This document shows, piece by piece, positions 11,229 through 23,809 of a DNA stretch of 64,000 bases (its first letter is position 1; each line of letters begins with the position of its first letter). The stretch is from positions 744,001 to 808,000 of the forward strand of contig KE546969.1 in NCBI GenBank assembly GCA_000442125.1, in the 5' to 3' direction. The notes beneath the pieces were generated by a model, which was not told the origin of the DNA, ran no database searches, and saw only the letters and a list, made by a program, of their open reading frames with translations. Position numbers and translations under genes: made by a program. The stretch comes from Opeltia flavorubescens. Taxonomy: Eukaryota > Ascomycota > Lecanoromycetes > Teloschistales > Teloschistaceae.

Positions 11229-13432
11229 ATGCCTGCCGGGGTCATACTCAGTCCTGGGATTGGCCAGTCCATACCCGAACACACCCCACACGTATGCTGT
11301 TCATAACGAATCAAGGGATCAGACTAATGGCGCTTTTCAGGCAGTCAGTGTGTCTTTGCCAACGTGGGCATCATGTGTGGCATATGAGGAAGGGGAACAT
11401 TGGATTTTGCAGAGAATGGCTAATGGCTACCCTAGGTAATTAACTCGAGGCTTGTGTCATGTCAAGCGTGCTGAACATGACTACCCAGATTCTTTGTAGA
11501 CCAAAGTATCGAATCGTTTGCAGCAACCTTGATTGAAAATTATGCTACTCCTAATGAATGGGCCATATTATTGCCGTCCCATGCTGTCGCTTTAAGATGC
11601 GCCTCTTACATACAAGATCAGTCTCAAGTCTTGAAACCAGATCTAGTGCTTAAAGTCGTAGATTTGGTTCTGTTACCAGATAGCAAACAGGACGTCTGTC
11701 GGCAGCAGACGGATGGGGTCGCCATTCTATCCGTTCTGGTATACCCTAAGCGTTACTCCTCTGTCGCGAAGAGCTTCTGGCAGCATACTGGCGAAGGTAT
11801 CTCCAGCCGACGAGCACAGCTTTGCCATCGAGCTTTCATTGATGGCTTCCTCGTGGCCAGAGGTAATGGTGATAGAGCCTACCAGAATTTTGGATTATTT
11901 GCGTCGAAAACATCTTTGAAGGGACCACTTCGGTATCAGAAGGGAAGGATAACCAATAGCGCAAAGGATGACTTGCTGGGGTCCGTTTTGGCCACAAGCA
12001 ATTCAAAATGCAGCCCGCGAGATGGAGATGAGAGTGCACAGTTCGTAGAAGAGCGTTACGGTCGCAATCTAGAGTTTTCCCTTGCTGGCAAGGCAAAGCT
12101 TGCCATCCGAAGACGCATCGCTGGTGGTTTAACCGCCAACATCGAGCTCGAAAGGACAGCAGAGACTGTCCACTCCACAATAGACATCAGACAAGTTCCG
12201 GGAGTTTCCGAGGACGATGTGTATCTCTTCCCTTCTGGCATGAGTTCCATTTTCAACACACACAGGATCATGATGGCATGTAGAGGTCCTATGAGAAGCG
12301 TCTGCTTTGGGTTTATTCCCTCAAATACATCTGGTGCGGCCAAAAGCTTACCTCGAGTAGATTTCCGTATATAGACACGCTTAAGATCCTAGAAAAGTGG
12401 GGACCAGGATGCCAGTTTTATGGCAACGGATCGGCTGAAGACCTCGATGACTTGGAAAGTCGCTGCAAAGAAGGCGAAAGATTTCTTGCTTTGTTCTGTG
12501 AATTTCCCGGCAACCCTCTCTTGAAATGTCCGGATCTACGCCGAATCCGCGCTCTTGCAGATAGATTCGACTTTGTTGTCATTGTAGACGAGACCATTGG
12601 AAATTTCCTTAATATCCATATCTTGCCACAGGCAGACGTCGTTGTCAGCAGCTTAACGAAGGTGTTCAGTGGTGACAGCAACGTTATGGGTGGCAGGTAG
12701 GATTTTTTTTGATTTTGAAAAGCCATTGCTGACCAGCACAGCATGATATTGAATCCTTCGAGCTGCTACTATGGTAGACTGAAAAGCACAATGGGCTTTG
12801 AGTACGAGGACAATTACTGGGCGGAAGACGCACTATTTATGGAACGCAACAGCCGAGACTTTGTGTCGAGGATTGCGAGAATTAACGCAAATGCAGAAGC
12901 AATCTGTGATTGTCTAAGAGTGTCGGAACATGGTCAATCTGCCTGCCACACAAATCTGACCATAGCTGATTCAAAAGCAGTCAAAGAGATATACTACCCA
13001 AAGTACAATTCAACAAGAACTTTCTATGACCAGTATCGCAAATCATCAGGCGGATATGGAGGTTTACTTTCCGTCACCTTCAGAACAAGGCCTGAAGCGG
13101 TGGCATTCTATGACGCCTTGGAAACGGCCAAAGGTCCAAGCTTAGGTACAAATTTTACCATTAGGTCAGTACAAGCCCGATATGTGCGAAATAGTACGTT
13201 AACAAGGGTAGCTCTCCCTACACGCTTCTTGCCCATTATGGTGAACTGGATTGGGTGAGCAGATCAGCATCAAGACCTCATGATATCAGGGACTAATTTT
13301 GATTAGGCAGCCCAATACGGGGTGGAGCCAGATCTTGTGAGGATAAGTGTTGGTCTCGAGGATACCACGAGCATCTGTGAGGTAATAGAGCGAGCTCTGC
13401 AATCGGTAGCAATGGCTACGTCGAGTGCGTGA
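11229..13432 (+). CDS. STR2: Cystathionine gamma-synthase (Str2 / met-7 type)
   Basis: PLP enzyme of the Cys/Met metabolism family. It makes cystathionine from cysteine and an O-acylated homoserine in transsulfuration. Seven exons and about 630 residues match the long fungal form. It starts [20 protein letters not shown] and continues [20 protein letters not shown] and [11 protein letters not shown]. The PLP domain has [16 protein letters not shown], the aspartate region [10 protein letters not shown] and the Schiff-base lysine in [18 protein letters not shown]. The C-terminal domain ends [13 protein letters not shown] / [19 protein letters not shown]. Two late introns had to be placed by homology because the unspliced frames differ. 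The splice joining LGTNFTIS to SPYTLL uses a GTCAGT donor and GGTAG acceptor. No key residue is missing. Confidence 0.9.
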
Positions 13433-13836
13433 ATGGACAATTTTCGGGCACGTCATAAAACACAAGTTCTGCGAATACTGACCTGAGCGCCTACTCTGGC
13501 GCGGTGGCTTGCCAAAAATTTGTCATCTCAGCGCTGCCTATCAACTTATTCCACGTCGCAGGAATCAAAATGAGTATTAATGGTTCTCAATATCAATGAT
13601 AATCTATAGATTCTATAGAGGAGTCTTCAGAGAACTTCGAGGTTACGTAGAGTAATTTGAAACGTCGTGCCGCGGCTAACGGGCCCGGGGTTTTCAGGCG
13701 CGAATCCCCGACCACCACGTCTTCAGACGCGTTCTGGAATCTCGTTAGGTCCCAGATCCAGGATCGGCTCGCCATAATGTAGAGCTCTGTCATGATACAG
13801 AATTCGGTTCAAGCTAGTCTCGAGTAACTAAGACTC
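13433..13836. other. Intergenic STR2-SMC6
   Basis: About 400 bp between two plus-strand genes. It should contain the STR2 3' UTR and the SMC6 promoter. It includes a GC-rich block around 13667-13720. No gene is supported. Confidence 0.4.
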
Positions 13837-16800
13837 ATGGCTCCTACGAAGCGATCCAGACCGGTCGATGATAATGACGCCGAAAGCGAAGGTTCCGAAG
13901 TGACCAGTGTTGATGGCGCCCAGGCAGCCTTCCGTCGGAATCCTGTGAGAGGGCCTCTGCTCCTGTCGGGAAGACATGTACTGAACAATATCAGAGAAAG
14001 CAAGCTCGGCTATCTTATGATGCAACCGACGATGGAGAATCCGAAGAGGGTTCGGATGATGAGTCACTATATCTCGAGCAAGAAACACAGTTCAGATCGC
14101 AACAACGTAATGGCCACCAATTAGACAACGCGGCTGCCGACAATGGTATCCTGGAATCAGTCAGCTGTTCTAATTTCATGTGCCACGGCTACCTAGAGGT
14201 GGCGCTGGGACCTCTGATCAATTTCATCATTGGCCACAATGGAAGCGGAAAGAGTGCTGTCCTGACGGCTATCACAATCTGTTTGGGCGGCAAAGCTACG
14301 GCTACGAATAGAGGACAGTCTCTCAAGAGTTTCATCAAGGAAGGCACCGAGTGAGTGAAAGTCTGCACCTAAATATAACGTATAGCTCTTAACAAATGTA
14401 GTGTTGCCGTTCTGAGCGTCAAAATAAAGAATAGGGGAGAGAGTGCGTATCAACCCGAAGTATATGGGAGTTCTATAGTTGTGGAGCGTCATTTCGCCCG
14501 ATCAGGAACCAGCAATTTCAAGTTGAAGAGCGCTCAAGGCAGGCTAATATCTACAAAAAAGGCAGACCTGGAGGAAATCTGCGACTATTTCGCCCTCCAG
14601 ATTGACAACCCGATGAATGTTCTAACTCAGGATATGGCACGGCAATTTTTGAGCAATTCCACACCCCAGGAGAAGTACAAGTTCTTCATGAAAGGGACCC
14701 AATTGGAGCATCTCGATGGAGACTATCTCCAGATCGAGCAGAGTATTGATCGAATTGATCAAGATCTGGCGAAACGTCTGGGTGATCTTGGGCAGTACGA
14801 AGAGGAGGCTCGCAAAGCTAGGACTGCTCTCGCTCTGTCCGAGAAACATGACTCGCTTAGAGATAGGATAAGAAGTGCTGCAAACCAGATGGCATGGTCA
14901 CAGGTCGAGGACATGGAACGGAAACTGGCAGCCACGGACGACGAGCTTACCAGAATCACCACTAAGATCGCCGGGGCAGAACGGAAGGCTAAACAATGCT
15001 CTGAAACTTATGATGCTGCTGACCAAGGGTTCCGCGACTGTATTAATACGCTACACGAATTAGGTGCTGAGCTGGCTCCTCATGACGATCGAAAAGACCA
15101 GGCAAAAGAGGAGCATGACCGAGCGAAGACCGATGCATTGACCGTCCAAACCGAACAACGCCAGATTAAAGACCATCTGAAAAGGACAGAGGAGAGGATC
15201 AAACGGGCTGAATCTGATATTCAAGAAGAATACCGTAGGCTTCAAGAAGTCAACGGCGGAAGTAATGCAACGCTTTTCGCAAAGATCGAGGACAAGCGTA
15301 CGGCGTTGGCAGATGCTAAAAGCCGCCTGGAAGATCATGAGGTTGGGCTGCATAATCATGAAGCCGAACAAAGGCGCCTGGCGCAAAATCTCGAGCACTC
15401 CAAAGACCCAATCCAACTCAAGCGTCAAGAGGTGCAAGCATGTGAAGAGCGCCTGAACAGACTTGCCAAAGACAAAGGTAGACAGGACGGTGCGTATCCC
15501 GCAAGCTTGCCACGACTTCTGCGAGCTATCCAGGAGGACAATGGCTTCCGACAGATGCCCGTTGGACCAATCGGATATCACGTGCGGTTACTGAAACCAT
15601 CTTGGTCCAGCATACTGGAGAAATCGTTCGGAGCGGCACTGAACACTTTCATTGTCACTAGTAAAGCGGATCAGTCAAGACTTTCTGAAATCATGAGTCG
15701 ACTTCAATGGTATATCGAGTCCTGATGCCTAAAGCTGCGCTCACGGGTTTAGTTCATGCCCAATCATGATTGGGAACAACGATCACGTAGACACAACAAA
15801 TCATGAACCTGATGTTCAATTCGACACTTCTCTCCGAGTCCTCGAGGTAAGTGGATCTATTACAGATTAGTGACTGATTATAACATCTCGGTAGATCGAC
15901 AGCGAACTAGTCAGAAAGCAATTGATCATAAATCAAGCCATAGAACAAACAATATTAATTGACAATCGTCAGGATGCGGTAAACACCATGTCCGATACGC
16001 GGCTACAGAATGTGAAGCAATGCTTCGCGCCCAACGTTCGGCCAGGCACAGGAATCAGATTCAGCTATGGATGGGGTGGTGGTCTGTCGGAGAATTTCGT
16101 TGCGGCATTCAATGGTCCGCCAAGAATGAAAACAGACGTTGAGTTCCAGATCAAGTCAGAACACTTGGATCCTTCACTTTCTCCATCATGGCTGACTCCG
16201 TATTGAAGTGCGTGCCGTACCGATCTCCAAAGACTCCGAGCTGAGCTCAGCACACTCGAAAATACGTTAAGAGAACGTCAAACAGATCTCAAGAACTGTG
16301 AGGAGGCGATTATGCGACACAAAAGAGTTTCACGTGAGCTTCGGGTAGATGTACAAAGACTCGAAGCTGAAATAGAGGATTTACAAGATACCCTTGATAA
16401 GGATGCTGTGGAAGAGGGCAAGCTAGAAGCGTTGAAAGAAGGGCTTTCTGAAGCAAAGGAAGAGCTGGCTACCCATCAAGCTTCTTTTGGCGATTCTGTC
16501 ATCGCGGTCGACAAAGCACGAGATTGCTTAAGGACCCTGCGAGAGCAAATGAAGACCATGGACAGCGAGATGGCTGAAGTGCATGCCAAGATTCGGAAAG
16601 CCGAGGCAAGACGACTCAAGCTGTCCGAGCGAAGAGAGGCCGCATTACGCGAGAAGAACTCGGCCTTTGCCGAGATAGAGCAGATCAAGAATGAGCAAGC
16701 AGTCACACAGAAGGCCCGCAGCGACATTGCCGAGACAGTCGATATCTGGAGTGGTGAAGCCGGCCAAGTCTGCCCACGAGTGCCCGTAGACAGAGGCGAG

Positions 16801-17779
16801 ACGGTTCATTCATTGGAGAAGAAAATAGAAAAACTTCAGGCAGACCTAAAAAGAGCGGAATCTCAGTAGGTGTCACAAGCAACGTAGCGAACAGGTGACG
16901 TACTTATGAGGAGGCAGGCTAGGTGGAACTCGTCAGGAGCTTGCCGAAAGAGCGTCCCAGAAAGTGCGAGCTTTTCGTCAAGCGAGGGAACAGGTGACAG
17001 GAGTCGAGAGACTCGCTCAGGCAAGTAGACACTGCTATGTGTTGCGGCACCATCGATAACACATAGGATAGCTACTCAAGTCCGCATTGGTGAACCGCAA
17101 AGAACGCTGGAAACTCTTCCAGAGAGCTATCACTGCAAGAGCCAGAGTCCAATTCATGTGGATGCTGAGTGAACGTAATTTCCGCGGAAGACTGCTCGCG
17201 AATCACAGGGAGAAGAAGCTCGATTTGCAGGTAAGTCTCAGCTTGGCGAGGAAGCATCGATTGAAGACCTTCTTTTCCTTACCTATTCGTAGGTCGAGCC
17301 CGACCCGACAAAGGTTGGCAAAGGGCGAGAAGCAAAAACACTATCTGGAGGGGAAAAATCTTTCTCCACGATCTGCCTCCTTTTATCCCTATGGGACGCT
17401 ATGGGTGCGCCAATTCGATGTCTCGATGAGTTGTGAGTCATTCGTGGGACTCCGCCGTTGTAAGCACTGACGAGTGGTAGCGATGTATTCATGGATAGCG
17501 TCAACCGGGAAGTCAGCATGAAGAAGATGGTGAAAGATAATCCCTGTGAAAGACTCTGGTGGTGGTGCTGACCACTGGATAGATCGAAGCCGCTCGATAT
17601 TCGATCGGGAAACAATTCATCCTAATCACCCCTGGGTCGATGGGCAGCGTGAATTCCAACAGCGATGTCAAAATCATCAAGTACGTGAGATTGGCACTAG
17701 GAAAGGGCCACAGCGCTGACAAGTGAGTAGAATGAAAGATCCAGAACGCGGACAAACAACCATCGCATTGCCCACTTAA
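13837..17779 (+). CDS. SMC6: SMC6, structural maintenance of chromosomes protein 6
   Basis: ATPase of the Smc5-Smc6 complex, which acts in recombinational repair and replication-fork stability. Twelve exons give about 1,140 residues. After an acidic N-terminal tail come the Walker A motif [17 protein letters not shown] and the early-domain motif [16 protein letters not shown] long coiled coil runs from about residue 250 to 510, then the hinge region, then a second coiled coil. The C-terminal half of the ATPase has the signature [20 protein letters not shown] and Walker [19 protein letters not shown]. The end is GQTTIALPT. Intron 17021-17071 has a GC donor. Several 3' introns of about 50 bp interrupt the ATPase head. 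The gene looks intact. Confidence 0.93.
17021..17071 (+). other. GC-AG intron in SMC6
   Basis: The donor is GCAAGT after GCTCAG and the acceptor is GATAG, 51 bp, with a GATAAC branch-like site. It is the only splice I could find that keeps the frame between RLAQ and [13 protein letters not shown], a segment needed for the C-terminal coiled coil. Confidence 0.75.
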
Positions 17780-19144
17780 GCATATTTGGAGTCTCACCAT
17801 TCTCGTCTTGAATCAGACTGGCGCCTTTGATACCTAATTGATACCCAACCCATCATTTTCGATCTGTTCTAACGTATAATTCTCAACTGCAACAGTCTGT
17901 CGTGGGTGTGGCAGATCAGCCTCCTACTCAGCTTAAACGAATACATGTGAAGGCTCAAGTCAAGATTGAAGACTGATGACAGTCTTATTGTATCAAGCTT
18001 CTCCACAATACAACTAGCTTTCATTGCTACATGCAAGCCACGTTCAATGATTGACCCACTTTTGAGCGACCTAATCTATGTGTAGTTTCGTTCACTCGTA
18101 CGCTTATATCTACATCCGGTCATACCCCCTACAGATTCTTTCTCATCCTTTTCAGGACCAATGGCGCCAAGATTTACTCGCTCGTGCATGGATTCAGACC
18201 GTTTTCGATAGTCGAGGTATCGATGAATCGGACCATTCAAAGACCTACCATTTCTCTTACAAGACCAGCGTTCACCCACCCGCATGCAAAATGCCTTCTA
18301 TTGTAAAACAACACAGAAATCCACTGGAGCTACCTAATTGTACCATCATACCGCCTCTAGGCAAGCCGGTTCTTATTCGCCAGATATCTGCATCCTCCTA
18401 CGCCGCTAGCCCAAAATCAGCCGCTTCACAATTTCCTCAACGACTACCGCAACTCCACATCCCGTGAAAACCCCCGCCTCTCTCAAAGAGTCCCAAAAAA
18501 CCCCACCCATAAACGTGAAAGCAGCAAAAGAAGAAGCTCCCTTGCCGCACGCTCGACGGGCAGTGAAGGTACTTACCATCAACAGAGTAGACCTGGTATG
18601 CGTGTGCTGAGGATTCTGGGACTTGATTGCTTGATATCGAGCGCGCTGGTCGTCGTGTTATATGTGCCTGGCTATGGCCAACGTTTCTCTAGCTTGGAGG
18701 GGAGTCCAGTGCTTTCTCTAGGCAAAAAAATCTAATTATTAAAGATTTTGAACCTTTGGAAGAAAGTCAATGTGAGATGGTCAATTGCTTCCACGGATGG
18801 AAAAGAACATCCAGTAGCTTCCTCGAATGCGTCAATGTTGGCCAGATATGTAAACAAGCTATATTTCTCCTGCTCGTATAAGGGGGGGTGGCATTTGTTG
18901 ACTATTACGAGGGTGGGTTCAAGGGCCCACAGCTGAGACAAATGCGCCCTAAAATGTTGTATCCGATGATTCACATCGGCATTCTATCGATTTTCCCGAA
19001 ATATGGTTCGCCCGGGAGAGGGTCCCTGTTTTGTGTCACCTCCTCTCCTGTTAGCCATCGGGCCATTGGCAAGTCAGTCACAGCTCTCATTACTGCACTT
19101 CTTTGCTATGTTCTTTAGTATCGCGTTCCGAGTCACTCAGATCG
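17780..19144. other. Gene-poor stretch, SMC6 to ATM1
   Basis: About 1.36 kb between the convergent 3' ends of SMC6 and ATM1, unusually long for this window. The only candidate gene is a weak small one near 18291. The remainder (18600-19144) shows no supported coding sequence. A minus-strand frame there has no ATG. Confidence 0.4.
18291..18611 (+). CDS. Possible small basic protein, unrecognised
   Basis: I do not recognise this. A plus-strand frame starting MPSIVKQHRNPLELPNCTI can be spliced (GTTCTT donor, GCTAG acceptor, about 45 bp) to a Thr/Pro/Lys-rich frame ending near 18611. The result would be about 90 residues, low-complexity and basic (KTPASLKESQKTPPINVKAA). No domain is visible. It may equally be non-coding sequence between convergent genes. 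Confidence 0.2.
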
Positions 19145-21550
19145 TCAAGTGAAGCCTCTTGAGCTAGGAGAGCCGTCAGATCTTCGTCTTACGTCATTCC
19201 TTACGGACTCACCGTGCCAAAGCTCTGAATACACGTTGCCTGCATTGAGCAGTTCACTGTGTGTCCCACTTTCCGCAACACAGCCGTCTTTCAGGACTAT
19301 GATCTTGTCACTATCGTATATGGTGCGCAATCGGTGCGCAACAAAGACGCTCGTTCTTGCTTCTTCCTTCAAGATGCTGCTGATATTCTGGAGCAAAGCT
19401 TGTTCAGTATGTGTATCGAGAGCCGAGGTCTACTATACGTCAGTACTACCATAGACAACTTGACGCATAACTCACTGCTTCATCGAAAAAGAGCAAGGGC
19501 GGATTCTTCAGAATGAGCCGCGAAACAGCTAATCGCTGCTTTTCTCCACCAGAGATCATCATGCCTCTTTCCCCGACCATTGTACGATACCCCTTGGGTA
19601 GACTCTCTATGGTCTCGTGTATCCTAGCCCTCTTGGCGGCTTCTATGACGTTTTCTAAAGTAGCCTCCATATTACCGTAACGTATGTTATGCTCAATAGT
19701 GTTGTTAAATAAGGGCGTGTCTTGCGGTACTACCCCAATCGATCTGCGTAGGCTCTTGAGACTGACAGCACGGATATCCTGATCATCTATCAAGATCCGA
19801 CCGCCTTGAACATCATAGAATCGAAACAACAGACGTAGTATGGTCGACTTCCCGCATCCGCTAGGTCCGACTATAGCAACTTTTTGGCCTGCAGGAATGA
19901 CCATATTTAGATTTCGCAAGATAGGCCGATCCTGATGATATCCGAATGTTACGTTCTCGAACCGGATCTCACCACCATTTGTCAAGCGCAGTTGTTTCGA
20001 ATCTCGAGGCTCCCGGATCGCGACGTTAACCTTTTGTAAATTGAACAATGTCTCCATATCCAACAATGACTGTCTAAGCTCTCGGTATACAGAGCCTAGG
20101 AAATTCAAAGGCACCGATAGCTGAAAGACAAGCTGGTTGACCATAACCAAGTCACCGACTGTAAGATTACCCTGAGCTACTCCATCAGCGGCAAGGTACA
20201 TCATTGCACCGAGTGCGCTCGAAAAGATGACGTTCTGGCCGGAATTGAGAAAAGCAAGAGACGTAGTAACTTTGATGGAGGCTCTTTGGTATGCGGCTAA
20301 TGCCGAGTCATAGCGGCCCACTTCATACTTCTCATTATTAAAATACTTGACAGCCTCGAAGTTGATGAGCGAATCCACTGCGACTGTAGCACCGTCATTG
20401 TCTGCAGCATTAGCTTGCTTCCTAAACTTAGTACGCCATGACGTTGTTGTGATCGTGAATGCGGTATAAGCAATCATTGTAGCAGCAGTAATTGCGGCGA
20501 ATTTTGGCCCGTACTGGTACGTCTATCAAAGGTTAACATAACTCGCCCGGGGGATAGATCTGGTCGATGTACCAAGATGCCGCAAACCATGGAGATTTCT
20601 AGTGCAGTAGGTAGGATATGAAACACCATTGATGTTAGAAGGAAACTTATGCCTTTTGTGCCTCTATCGATGGCCCTTGTGAGACCCCCAGTCTGTCGTG
20701 ACAAATGGAAATTGAGATCCAGTCTGAGAAGATGCTCAAAAACATTACAGGCAACGCGGCGGATAGCCTTTTGAGCCACACTTGCAAAGATAGCGTTCCG
20801 GAGCTCCTGAAAGATAGCGGCTCCGACTCTGGTGGCTCCGTCTGATAACTTCCTTAGTGTGTCTATGCAAAAATTGAGAAGAGCATCCATACAGGCAAAA
20901 ATCATAGTACCACCTACAGTCCACGCCGTTCCAGCAATAGCAGCGAAGTCAACGTTCATAGAGTCGACGATGCTTTTGAAATAGAATGGGACTTGCACAT
21001 TAAGAACCTGATCTTATCTTTAAGCACATATATACAGAAATCTGGAGAAGGAAAATAACCTTTGAGCCGACGAGTAATGCCAACGCTGTTCCAACCCTAG
21101 CTTTACTTCCCCAGTCATCCTTTTCCGTATTAGATGTGATACATTCATTGTTAATGCCCGTCATCCTACCTTGGGCCACAGATACTGTGCCATCTCCTTT
21201 ATGATGGCCCAGTCCGCCTTCCTCTGCTCCTTGTTCGAGACCGTCTGTTCGGACAGAAGGTTGTCTGTATCTGGTAATGCGCTGGGTCTCGCCTCAGCTG
21301 GCCTATTGAACGTCTCGGGTTCAACAGTATCTAAAGCGTCTGCAGCTTTGGTACTTCGGAGTCTCTGTTTTGGATGTTTTCCGTCCGTTGAATGTGCCCG
21401 TTGAGTGTACCTTAGTGACTGGTAGAGAGGACGAATCTGTGTGCTTCTCGAGCAGCTCCAACTTGTAGCATGAAAGGAACGTTGAGACCACCCTCGAGGA
21501 AGATGAAAACAGGACTGACACCATGAGGAAGAAAGCAAATGGCGCTGCAT
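19145..21550 (-). CDS. ATM1: Mitochondrial ABC transporter Atm1
   Basis: Half-size ABC exporter of the mitochondrial inner membrane. It exports a glutathione-linked sulfur species needed for cytosolic Fe-S cluster assembly and iron sensing. Five exons give about 725 residues. An Arg/Ser-rich presequence ([10 protein letters not shown] onward) is followed by the family block [20 protein letters not shown] and [19 protein letters not shown]. The six-helix transmembrane domain spans about residues 140-420. The nucleotide-binding domain has Walker [11 protein letters not shown], signature [13 protein letters not shown], Walker [14 protein letters not shown] and the H-loop in VFVAHRL. The open frame extends to 21601 only on a GTG codon, so ATG 21550 is used. 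It is divergent from AIM24. Confidence 0.94.
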
Positions 21551-21899
21551 GCTCACACTTTCAGGGAAGGACAACCTTGGAAAGGGCAGAGAAGGTTGCA
21601 CGTATTCATAGATTTGGGGTCCGGTTCATTGTGTTGAGAGAAATCTGGCCAATGATGCAGGAGAAGCTATTACCTTGCAGAATCTATAGCTTGAGAAGCC
21701 ACCAATAGAGCTTTCAGATCGATGATTCATTGGAGCTTATGCGTAAGGATGTACGTCCAACGCGTATGAAATCACCGGTCGCGCAGAGCTTGTCCTGCCC
21801 TACCGGCATTAGAACAATTGTTCGGAGTTATGTTAATATTCTCCGACCCAAATCTCACACAACATCAACAGGCGCTACTTGGGTTTGCATCAAAGAGCT
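21551..21899. promoter_or_regulatory. Bidirectional promoter, ATM1 / AIM24
   Basis: About 350 bp between the start codons of two genes for mitochondrial proteins. The shared control region could coordinate them, but I see no named factor site. Confidence 0.45.
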
Positions 21900-23302
21900 A
21901 TGCGGCAGACCTTGCGCGCGTCATCAAACGTGGTAGGCTGCTTAAAAAAACCCGTTCAACGGCCTCAATGGCAGCGGCAAGGAAACCTACAAGAAAGACA
22001 TTTGCACATCTCGACTATATCGACAAGTGCCAGCAATATTGTTCTCACAGAGCCAACCAGCTCGGTTGCTGCAGTCCCGGGTTTGTTTACTATTCTCTAT
22101 ACAGCAACCAACTTTTGATGGGAGATTAGACGCCCAGTTTGAAATCACCGAATCACCCTTTCCGCTCCTTAATGTCTCTCTCTCCGCTTCTCAGAACCTA
22201 TACACCCGTCGCGGAACACTTGTCGGCCTCGGAGGAAAGGCAGAGAATGTAAGTACAACTTCCCGAGACGGGTAAGTAATAGATGTTAAGCTGCGCTAGG
22301 TTATCTCGTCGCTATCAGTTTTGAAGCCCTTCCGAAGGCTTGTCGGTCGCATCCCATTCCTCTATCAACGTGTATCATCCACAAGCCCGGTGACAGCATT
22401 GATCTCGCCAAAACCCGCGGTGGCATCTCTGGCCGCGGTACATCTGGACGGATCCACAGATTGGATGGTTATCGGACGATCTCTTCTAGCATGGACAGGC
22501 CAAACGATCTCCGTCAGACCTACGATCAACTCCAAGATGGTACGGCTCTACGGCTCGTGAACTGCTTCTCCAGGCTGATATGGTGAAGAGCCTTGCGCAC
22601 TGGGGTAACTCTCAAGTCACTGGGAGAGGACTTCTTGCTCTTGCTGGTCGCGGCTCGATCGCACAAATCAAACTCGAGAATGAAGAAACTTACATAGCGC
22701 ATCCGAGGTATGTATAAGTCTTCAAACAGAATTCTGATGTTGATATCTGTCATCCAGCAACGTCGTGGCGTACTCGATGAACCGAAAATATCCGCTACCA
22801 TACCGTTTGAGATCCTCAATCTTCCAGTTACAGATACCGGATTTAAAGGTTTTCTCGCTCATGCCAGACACAAAATTCTTTCAAGTAATCCGCAACTCGA
22901 CTACCTGGAAAGCATTAGGAATGACATATTATTACGTACAAACATGGTTAAGAAGGAACATTTGGGGCGATAGAGTAATTTCCTAATGCCTCGTTTATCC
23001 TCTGCTAAGCTTACCGGAATTAGCTATTCCTCGAATTTCATGGTCCTACTACGATATTAATACAAACCCGTGCAGTAAGACTGAATGATGTTTTAACCAA
23101 TCGCGATGTCAATGAAATTGCAGAAGCGCCCACGAGCGCCGTATCGCGTAGCTTGCACACGGAGCCAGATACAACTATTGCGGCTGCTTCACAGCAACCA
23201 GAGACTTCACGTCTCATCGATACTAAAGCACCCGAACTGAGGACCACGAGCATCAGCTCAGATGGGAAGGTTGTTTTCAAGAAGAATGGTTCCAGCGAAT
23301 GA
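21900..23302 (+). CDS. AIM24: Mitochondrial protein Aim24
   Basis: Inner-membrane protein linked in yeast to MICOS and cristae organisation. Six exons give about 390 residues. An Arg-rich mitochondrial presequence is followed by the AIM24 (TRAP-like beta) domain. Visible blocks are [77 protein letters not shown] and [20 protein letters not shown]. These match fungal Aim24 in order. The first intron placement (joining TSS to QQPTFDG) is the least certain because the alternative donor at the PG codon gives the wrong phase. ATG 21900 is the first ATG of its frame. The C-terminal 70 residues are variable and Ser/Thr-rich. Confidence 0.87.
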
Positions 23303-23809
23303 TCCGGGGTCACAACGACGTAGAAAACAAGCTTCGTTTGTCCATGCATAAGAAAGGAGCTTGATGTAAGATAAAGATGAATAGACGCATGTTTTACTGA
23401 CATAAAGCTACTCCTGTATGTGTTTTTAGTCTCTCATCCCGGGATATTTGCTGCGGTCCGAAATGACAAAATAAATCAGACCAATGCCACGATTTGTCGA
23501 GTTTCAAAGTTCGTCAAGTTTCAAAGGCGAAATGTGGAATTCTGCCTAAACCTCGGGGTTCAGATATAAACACTTCATATACAATAACGCTATTGGCAGA
23601 TCACGGCCCTTTCAGAAGCATGACCCAGAAAGTATCTACTTGTAGTAATGTCAGGGTGATCGTCACTTTGAGTACTTATAAGCTGATTGGCACTGGACGC
23701 CAAGGCGCTTATGCTCGAGCGTATGTATGCTGTTATCTCCGTAAACAAATGCAACCCAGTAGTCGATCACTCGATTGAACGTGCAGAGGGATTTCCGTGT
23801 AAGTTCGAT
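23303..23809. other. Intergenic AIM24-kinesin
   Basis: About 500 bp between tandem plus-strand genes, presumably the AIM24 3' UTR and kinesin promoter. No gene is supported. Confidence 0.4.

Noticed and set aside
15060-15581. Minus-strand open frame of 173 codons inside SMC6
   Set aside because: It is antisense to the SMC6 coiled-coil coding sequence, which is clearly the real gene.
18732-18974. Minus-strand open frame of 80 codons near the ATM1 3' end
   Set aside because: It begins only on a GTG codon and has no similarity.
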